Below the pieces are notes generated by a model. It saw only the letters and a list, made by a program, of their open reading frames with translations, searched no databases and was not told the origin of the DNA. DNA of 25,592 nt from assembly GCA_017459225.1 (NCBI GenBank), contig JAFUDL010000511.1, positions 1 through 25,592 on the forward strand, written 5' to 3'. Each line of letters begins with the position of its first letter. Within the stretch, counting starts at the first letter, position 1. Made by a program: the position numbers and the translations under genes. This stretch comes from Kiritimatiellia bacterium. Its GTDB lineage: Bacteria; Verrucomicrobiota; Kiritimatiellia; RFP12; UBA1067. Positions 15,972 through 23,100 of the stretch are shown piece after piece.

Positions 15972-15984
15972 AATCTGATATACT
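15956..15984 (+). promoter_or_regulatory. Predicted promoter of the discoidin/heme mosaic protein gene
   Basis: TTGCGC (15956-15961), a 17-bp spacer and TATACT (15979-15984), with TGA immediately before the -10 (15976-15978). The -35 lies inside the last codons of the decarboxylase gene. Transcription would begin near 15991 and leave a leader of about 83 nt before the ATG at 16074. No intrinsic terminator separates it from the upstream operon, so read-through is possible. Confidence 0.65.
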
Positions 15985-16021
15985 GTGGGGCGTCAGCCAA
16001 ATGTGATTGGCCGGCTTGTGC

Positions 16022-16041
16022 CGCGCGGCGGGCGCCGCGCG
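16022..16041 (+). promoter_or_regulatory. Perfect GC hairpin in the 5' leader
   Basis: CGCGCGGC (16022-16029) pairs perfectly with GCCGCGCG (16034-16041) across a GGGC loop. A weaker GCCAA/TTGGC hairpin (15996-16011) precedes it. Both lie between the predicted start site and the Shine-Dalgarno AGAGGAA (16064-16070). No T-run follows, so this is not an intrinsic terminator; it may shape mRNA stability or translation. Confidence 0.5.
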
Positions 16042-16073
16042 TGCGAGGCGGCGAGGAATCAGCAGAGGAAAGT

Positions 16074-19000
16074 ATGCACAAGTTCAGAGCGGGATTCATC
16101 GTGTTTTGCGTATGCCTTTCCGTCGGCGCCGTGCCGGCGAGTGGACGGTATGTGCGCGTGCGCCTTGAAAGCGATCCGGCGATTCTCTCGATCGCCGAGC
16201 TCGAGGTGTTCTCCGGCGGGCGCAACGTGGCCAAGGGCAAGCCCGCCGTGCAGAGTTCTGTGGGCTACGGCGGCGTGCCTTCGCGGGCTGTGGACGGAAA
16301 TGCCGACCCTGAATGGGGCAACGGCTCCGTAACGCATACCGACGAAGGGCGCAAGCACAGCCCGCAGTGGTGGGAGGTCGACCTCACGAAGAGCTTCAAC
16401 GTCGAGAAGATAGTGCTGCACAACCGCGTAGGGTACAGCCATCGCTCAGACGGCGTGGAGGTGCTGCTTCTGGACGAGAAGCGCAAGGTAGTGCGCGGCA
16501 GGACGTTCGCGGATGCGGGGCCGCTCGTTCTCGAGATGGATTTCGCGAAGGACGCCTGCGCGGAGTTCATAGGCGAGGAGGTTGAGGAAGTGCCACCACC
16601 GCCTGCCACTCCCGACCAGATACGCGCAGCATACGAGAAGCGCGCTACGTGGGTGGATTCCGCCGTGGCCACCGCCGCAAAGCTGCGCAACTACAGTTCG
16701 CTTATGCCGATCGTCGACAGGCTGCTGGAGGACTTCCCCGCCGCGGCAGACGAGATCATGGAGCACATCTCGAGCCGGCAGTTCTCGAAGCCCGCGCTCA
16801 AGAGGGGCGCGCCGAAGCTGCCGCCAGGCGCCGACGAGTCGAAGCTGTTCGCGCTTGGCACGCTGAAGTGGTTCAACGCCGAGGCAATGGAGCGCGCAAT
16901 CCGCGCCTACGCCGCGAAATATCCGAATGCGTACGGCTCGCCCGACGCGCTTCTCGCGAAGCTCGCGGAGGTGAAGGCGTGCGTGGAGGGCGCTAAGGAC
17001 GACGACGCGCGGCTCAAGGCGGCTGCAGCGCTGATGAAGCTGCAGGAGGACGTGTATCTGCGCCATCCCGGCGTGGACTTCACCCATTTCCTGATGGTGA
17101 AGCGCAGCAGAAGGTCGCACTCCGGCCTGCCGCACAACTGGCAGGGCAATTCGTCCGTGCCGCTGCAGGGCTACATCAACTCCATCGTCTCGATGCCAAT
17201 CCGCCGCAGCTCCGGCGAGCGCGGGCGCACGATCGCAGCGTCCAACTACTTCCTCGGCGACGTCGACCTCGACTTCGACGCAGAGAAGATCGCCTACTCC
17301 GGCGGACTCGACAGCGAAAAGAGATGGTGCGTCGTCGAGACGCCGCTCGACAAGCCCCTCACGAAGACGCTCAAGTCGCCTGCCGGCCTTGACGACATCG
17401 ACTGCTACGATCCCTGCTACCTTCCCGACGGGCGCATGCTCTTCGTCTCCACAAGCGGGTTCCACGGCGTTCCCTGCGTGGGCGGCTCCGACTACGTGGG
17501 CAACACGCATCTTCTCAAGAAGGACGGCTCGGTGAAGCGCCTCGTGTTCGACCAGGACAACAGCTGGTGCCCCGTGGTGATGAACAACGGCCGCGTCCTA
17601 TACCTCAGGTGGGAGTACACCGACAGCGCCCACTACTTCTCGCGCGTGATGATGACGATGAACATGGACGGCTCCGACCAGAAGGCGTTCTACGGCTCCA
17701 ACTCCTACTGGCCGAACTCGCTCTTCTACGCGCGACCGCTGCCGGGATCCGTCACGAAGTTCTGCGGCGTCATCTCGGGCCACCACGGCGTCGCGCGCGA
17801 GGGAGAGCTCGTGCTCTTCGACGTGATGAAGGGCCGCAACGAGACGGCCGGCGTGATGCAGCGCATTCCCGGCTGGGGCAAGCCAGTCGCGAACAAGGCG
17901 CGCGACACGCTCGTCAACGGCTCGAGCCCGCGCTTCCTCCATCCGTACCCGCTTTCGGACGAGCTGTTCCTCGTGTCCGTTCACAAGGGTAACGGCGATC
18001 CGTTCATAGTGGCGTTTGCCGACATCTACGACAACATCGTGCCCGTGTGCGCATTCTCGGAATGGAACTGCCTGGAGCCTCTGCCGGTCAAGAAGCGCGA
18101 GCGCCCGAGGATGTCCATCGACAGGCGCAACGACAAGGTGGACACCTGCACCGTCTATCTGCAGAACGTCAACTTCGGCGAAGGCCTGAAGGGCGTTCCG
18201 AAGGGCGTCGCGAAGAAGCTGCGCCTCTTCTCATACAGCTACTCGCCGCGCAACGTGGGCGGGCACTACAACATCGGCTTCGAGGGTCCGTGGGACGCGC
18301 GCAACATCCTCGGCGAGGTCGATCTCGAGAAGGACGGCAGCGCCATCTTCACAGTTCCCGCGAACACTCCGTTCGCCATCCAGCCTCTCGACGAGCACGG
18401 ATGCAAGCTGCAGGAGATGCGCTCCTGGTTCGTGGGCGTGCCGGGCGAGGTGATCTCGTGCACGGGCTGCCACGAGAACCAGAACGAGGCGCCGCCTGCC
18501 GCGATGTCCGCCGCCTCGCGCAAGAAGCCGCAGACGCCCAGGCCCTGGTACGGCCCGCGCCGCAACTACGCGTTCGTCCGCGAGGTCCAGCCCGTTCTCG
18601 ACAGAAAGTGCGTAGGCTGCCACAATGCGTCGAGCAAGGCCAAGACGCGCATGGGCGCGCCGCTTCCGGACTTCGACGGCAGCGCGATGAGCGGACACTA
18701 CTCGAAGTCGTACGTGAACCTGATGCCCTACGTGCGCCGGAACGGTCCGGAAGGCGACTACCATCTGCTCACGCCGCTTGAGTTCCACGTCTCCACGTCG
18801 GAGCTCTACCAGAGGCTCGCGAAGGGGCACCACGGCGTTAAGCTCACCGCAGAGGAGTGGGATAGGCTTGTGACGTGGATGGACCTCAACGTTCCCTTCT
18901 GGGGCACCTGGAACGAGGAGACGGGCGGAAGGAACGCGCGCGCGCAGAGGAACCTGGCCCGCCGCAAGGAGATGGCGGAGAAGTGGGCCGGCGACAAGTA

Positions 19001-20021
19001 CGATCCCGAGGAGATCGTGAATCCGTACGTGCCAGGCACGGAGAAGTTCGTGGCGCCGCGGCCCGGTAGGGCGCGATCGCCGAGCGCGCCGATTGCTGGC
19101 TGGCCCTTCGACGCCGCGCGCGCGAAGGCTATGCAGGGCGGAAGATCGCCGCGAACGTTCTCGCTTGGAGGCGACGAGAGCATCGAGTGCGCATACATCC
19201 CGGCTGGCGCATTCGCAATGGGCTCGGACGAACTGACGGCGGCGGAGCGTCCCGTTGGCAAGGTGGCGATCAAGAAGGGCTTCTGGATGGCCACGAAGGA
19301 GATCACGCAGGCGCAGTTCCGCCTGATGGACCCGAAGTTCGACAACGGCGTCTATGACATGCACTACAAGGACCAGGTGAAGCGCGGCTACTACATGGGC
19401 GACGAGGATCCCGACTTCGCCCAGCCCGGCCACGAGCAGTTCCCCGCCGTGCGCGTGAGCTGGGAGATGGCGCAGCGCTACTGCGAATGGCTCTCGAAGA
19501 AGCTCGGCAGGAAGGTGCGCCTGCCCACCGAGGCCGAATGGGAGTGGGCGTGCCGCGCGGGAACCGATACCGAGTTCAACTACGGCACGAAGGACGACGA
19601 CTTCTCCACGCACGAGAACATGGCCGACTACATGTTCATCGAGCTTGCCGTGGTTGGCGTTAACCCGCAGCCGTTCGCGCGCGGCGGCGACCCGAATCCG
19701 AGGCACCGGCCACCGGGAATATGGGACTACGAGCTGCGCGACCGCAGGTTCAACGACCATGTGCTGCATCTCGCCAAGGTGGGCAGCTATGCGCCGAACG
19801 CATGGGGACTCTACGACATGCACGGAAACGCGGCGGAATGGACGTTGAGTTCGTGGCATCCGTATCCGTACAGCGAGAACGCGGCGCCGCGTGACCTGAA
19901 GGTGGTGCGAGGAGGCTCGTGGTACAGGCGCCCCGTGGTGTCGTCCAGCGCTTGGCGCTGGCGCTATCCCGAGTGGATGCGTCCGTTCGACGTGGGCTTC
20001 CGCGTAGTCATTGAGGATTAA
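16074..20021 (+). CDS. Secreted mosaic: discoidin domain, beta-propeller, two c-heme sites, SUMF1-like domain
   Basis: A 1315-residue exported protein with a signal peptide (MHKFRAGFIVFCVCLSVGAV). Residues about 25-160 are an F5/8-type-C (discoidin) sugar-binding domain (YVRVRLES, IAELEVFSGGRNVA, WWEVDL). A helical linker (about 175-335) leads to a TolB/PD40-like propeller region (about 390-660; YLPDGRMLFVST, NMDGSDQKAFY). Two covalent-heme motifs, CTGCH (796-800) and CVGCH (846-850), flank a segment similar to c-type modules of planctomycete/verrucomicrobial propeller proteins. Residues about 1035-1315 are a formylglycine-generating-enzyme/SUMF1-like fold (IPAGAFAMGS, RLPTEAEWEWACRAG, YDMHGNAAEW, VVRGGSW). 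The cysteine pair used by true FGE is missing from GGSWYRRPVVSSSAW, so FGE activity is unlikely. The ATG at 16074 has AGAGGAA upstream and begins the signal peptide. A periplasmic or surface redox role on glycans is possible; the substrate is unknown. Confidence 0.85.
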   Translation: MHKFRAGFIVFCVCLSVGAVPASGRYVRVRLESDPAILSIAELEVFSGGRNVAKGKPAVQSSVGYGGVPSRAVDGNADPEWGNGSVTHTDEGRKHSPQWWEVDLTKSFNVEKIVLHNRVGYSHRSDGVEVLLLDEKRKVVRGRTFADAGPLVLEMDFAKDACAEFIGEEVEEVPPPPATPDQIRAAYEKRATWVDSAVATAAKLRNYSSLMPIVDRLLEDFPAAADEIMEHISSRQFSKPALKRGAPKLPPGADESKLFALGTLKWFNAEAMERAIRAYAAKYPNAYGSPDALLAKLAEVKACVEGAKDDDARLKAAAALMKLQEDVYLRHPGVDFTHFLMVKRSRRSHSGLPHNWQGNSSVPLQGYINSIVSMPIRRSSGERGRTIAASNYFLGDVDLDFDAEKIAYSGGLDSEKRWCVVETPLDKPLTKTLKSPAGLDDIDCYDPCYLPDGRMLFVSTSGFHGVPCVGGSDYVGNTHLLKKDGSVKRLVFDQDNSWCPVVMNNGRVLYLRWEYTDSAHYFSRVMMTMNMDGSDQKAFYGSNSYWPNSLFYARPLPGSVTKFCGVISGHHGVAREGELVLFDVMKGRNETAGVMQRIPGWGKPVANKARDTLVNGSSPRFLHPYPLSDELFLVSVHKGNGDPFIVAFADIYDNIVPVCAFSEWNCLEPLPVKKRERPRMSIDRRNDKVDTCTVYLQNVNFGEGLKGVPKGVAKKLRLFSYSYSPRNVGGHYNIGFEGPWDARNILGEVDLEKDGSAIFTVPANTPFAIQPLDEHGCKLQEMRSWFVGVPGEVISCTGCHENQNEAPPAAMSAASRKKPQTPRPWYGPRRNYAFVREVQPVLDRKCVGCHNASSKAKTRMGAPLPDFDGSAMSGHYSKSYVNLMPYVRRNGPEGDYHLLTPLEFHVSTSELYQRLAKGHHGVKLTAEEWDRLVTWMDLNVPFWGTWNEETGGRNARAQRNLARRKEMAEKWAGDKYDPEEIVNPYVPGTEKFVAPRPGRARSPSAPIAGWPFDAARAKAMQGGRSPRTFSLGGDESIECAYIPAGAFAMGSDELTAAERPVGKVAIKKGFWMATKEITQAQFRLMDPKFDNGVYDMHYKDQVKRGYYMGDEDPDFAQPGHEQFPAVRVSWEMAQRYCEWLSKKLGRKVRLPTEAEWEWACRAGTDTEFNYGTKDDDFSTHENMADYMFIELAVVGVNPQPFARGGDPNPRHRPPGIWDYELRDRRFNDHVLHLAKVGSYAPNAWGLYDMHGNAAEWTLSSWHPYPYSENAAPRDLKVVRGGSWYRRPVVSSSAWRWRYPEWMRPFDVGFRVVIED

Positions 20022-20072
20022 CCTCTAAATTTCGAAACCTCTAAACCCCGAAACCTCTAAACTTCGAAACCT
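20019..20072 (+). repeat. Three tandem 16-bp units plus a partial fourth
   Basis: Units at 20019-20034, 20035-20050 and 20051-20066 follow the pattern AAACCTCTAAAYYYCG. A fourth copy stops after AAACCT (20067-20072). The first unit overlaps the upstream TAA stop codon. The array ends two bases before the GTGACA -35 of the next promoter, an arrangement like the heptamer array at 9024-9044. Confidence 0.9.
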
Positions 20073-20074
20073 GC

Positions 20075-20103
20075 GTGACAACCTCGGCCAGAAATGATAA
20101 ACT
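20075..20103 (+). promoter_or_regulatory. Predicted promoter of the GLUG-repeat protein gene
   Basis: GTGACA (20075-20080, 5 of 6 matches to the -35), a 17-bp spacer and TAAACT (20098-20103), with TGA before the -10 (20095-20097). Transcription would begin near 20110. A Shine-Dalgarno GGAG (20134-20137) precedes the ATG at 20145 by 7 bases. Confidence 0.72.
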
Positions 20104-20144
20104 AACCACAAACTTTTGATTGGACAAGGATCTGGAGAAACGTC

Positions 20145-23100
20145 ATGAAGACCGTAAAAACAATCTTTAGTCTTGCCGTGATTCTAGTTGCAGTTGCCGC
20201 CAGGGGTGCTACGGTTTCGCTGACGAGCGGGACGGGCGATGTGACGCTGCAGAACAACGACGTTTTGACGGGAGCAGGCGGTCCTGAGACCCATGTGACC
20301 ATTGCCGCCGGCGCCACGGTGACGCTGCGCGACGTGAACATCACTGCCATTCCACACGACTTCGGTGACGTCAGTCACATGTGGGCGGGCATTACGTGCG
20401 AGGGAGATGCTACCATCGTGTTAGAGGGAGCCAACATCGTGAAGGGCGGATACGAGGACTATCCTGGCATCTTCGTTCCGGAGGGCAGCACTGTGACAAT
20501 CAAAGGCAAAGGTGCTTTGGATGTAAGCAGCAACGGTAAAGGGGCCGGCATCGGCGGCGGCTATGGTCTCAACTGCGGCAGAATCTCCTTGGCCGGCGGC
20601 ACCATCACCGCCACGGGCGGCTCGATGGCGGCTGGTATCGGCGGAGGCGCATACGCGGAATGCGACAACATCGACATCGGCGTCGGCACGGTGGTCACGG
20701 CCACGGGCGGTAAATACGCGCCCGGCATCGGCAGCGGCGCCGTGGGGTCATGCCGCGCCGTCGTCATCACCGAAAGCGCGAGATGCGTCACGGCCATCAG
20801 CGGCGTCAGTGCGCCCTACAGCGTCGGCGCAGGCGCTCAAGGCTCTTCCCAAGGTGTGATGATTGCCGGGGTGGTGCAGGCGGAGGACATTACTGTAAGC
20901 CCATACATCTACAACCCGTGTATCACCAACATCACCTCCGCGGCCGACTGGGATGCGTTTGCGTCGCGCGTGAACCGCGGCATTGATGCATACGAGGACC
21001 TGACCGTGACGCTGGCGGCCGACATCAACGTCACAAACATGGTGGGCATCGTCTCCTGTCCCTTCAGCGGCACGTTTGAAGGCGGCGGCCACTCGCTCGT
21101 CGTGGACATCTCCACCGGCGGCGCCGCTGGCGCTACGTTCGGCAACATCAGAGGCGCGACGATCCGCAATCTCAACGTCTCCGGCTCCGTTACGGGCGGC
21201 AAGCATTCCGCCGGACTCGTTGCCATATGCGTAAACTCCTCCACGAACACAATAAGCGGATGCAACGTCTCGGTTGCCGTTTCAAATGCAGAGTACGCCG
21301 GCGGCATAGTGGGCCACGGCGGAAACGTAAATGAAAACCTCTCGATCAAAGACTGCGTGTTCTCCGGCACGATATTCGGTTTTGCCAATCACGCGGGAGG
21401 AATTCTCGGCTGGGGCGACACGATGACGCTGTCCATCAGCAACTGCCTGTTCAAGGGTTCCTTCTTTCCGGCATCCTCCGGCACGTATCATCCCGTAGCC
21501 TGCATGACCAGTTGCACTATGGTTTCCGCCACTATTGTTGACACTTACTACTTGAAGGACTTGGCCCCCACTGTTGCCGGCAATAATGTAATTTCCGGCG
21601 CAGGAGTGCCGGTGAGCGCGACGTGCGTTCCATTGGAGTGGACGGAGGAAGTGACGGCCGCTGACGGTCTCACCTACTATGCGGCGCCGCCGGTGGTGAC
21701 GCTTACGGACGCGAGCGGGCTGGTGCCGCTTGAGGACGGTGCCGTTCTCACGGGTACAGGCGGCGTGGGTACGCAGATAATCATCGCCCCAGGTGCAACG
21801 GTGATGTTCCGCGACGTCGTTGTCACATCCATTGGCAACGACAACAACCACCAATGGGCAGGCGTCACATGCTTCGGCGATGCCGTAATTGTCCTAAAAG
21901 GCGTGAACCGGGTGGATGGTGGATCCGGCAACAATCCAGGTTTTGAGGTCCGGGGGGGAGCAACGCTCGCCTTTCAGGGCGACGGCACGCTTGATACACG
22001 CGGCAAAGGCTCTGCCGCCGCCATAGACGGCTCTTTCACTGTCGCCGACAACCTGATCGACATGGCCGACGGCAACACGCGCAGGATATTTCCGGGTATC
22101 AACATTGCTGAAACAGAAAGCAACGCCGCGGCCATCGCCAGTCATGCCGGACGCACGGAGACTGTGCTAATGGCAGACAGAACTCTCTACATAGACGGAA
22201 GGTACAATACGCTGTGCCTGCCGTTCAGCATGAGCGCGGCCGAGATCGCCGCTTCGCCCCTGGCCGGAGCCATAATCAAGAAACTTGACAACGCAACCTC
22301 GGGTCTGGCGGGTGGCACTCTTAGTCTGGATTTCACGGACGTCACGGAGATCGAGGCGGGAACGCCGTATGTAGTCCGGTGGCCGATTGACATCATCATC
22401 CGCTCCGCTGCCGACTGGAACGCATTCGCCAGCCGCGTGTCCAACGGCACGGAGTCGTACAAGGGCAAGATCGTAAAACTTGCAGCCGACATCAGCGTCA
22501 CTACTATGGCTGGCACGGTTGCGAATCCTTTCAAGGGGACGTTCGACGGCTGTGGCCACATTCTGATCTTCAACTATACGAGCAACTCCGCAGACAACAT
22601 TGCGCCCTTCCTCTATGTCGACGGCGCCACCATAAAGAACCTCGTGGTGCTCGGCAGTGCCGTCTCCACATCGCGGTCAAGCGGCATTGTCGGCGAGAGC
22701 GTCAACTTGAGTCACATCGTCAACTGCCGCGTCAACTCCACCATATCCGGTCGGTACTATTGCGGAGGCATGAGTACAGGCGGCAAGGTGGCCATTGAGA
22801 ACTGTCTTTTCGACGGCAAGATCAGTGGCTTGAGCAGTAGCGGCGGCTTCGTGGGCTGGAGCGAACCCTCCATGAGCATCCGCAATTGCCTTTTCGCCCC
22901 GCAGGCCGACTCATCCATCAGCGGCGGCACGTTCTACTATCTCAGCGGAAGCGGATACGTGCCGCCCGTCAACAGCTACTACACCACGGCCCTTGGCGCA
23001 ACCCAGGGCGAATCCGCCGAGGGCATGACCGCCGAACAAATGTGTTCCGCTCTCGGCGATGGATGGGAACTGGTTGGCGGCCGCGCGTGTCCCGTCATGC

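Noticed and set aside
16041..16073. GTG at 16041 as the start of the mosaic protein
   Set aside because: It is the last base pair region of a GC hairpin, has no ribosome site and would place charged residues before the signal peptide; ATG at 16074 fits better.
20019..20072. CRISPR array
   Set aside because: The 16-bp units are directly adjacent with no unique spacers, and no cas genes are nearby.
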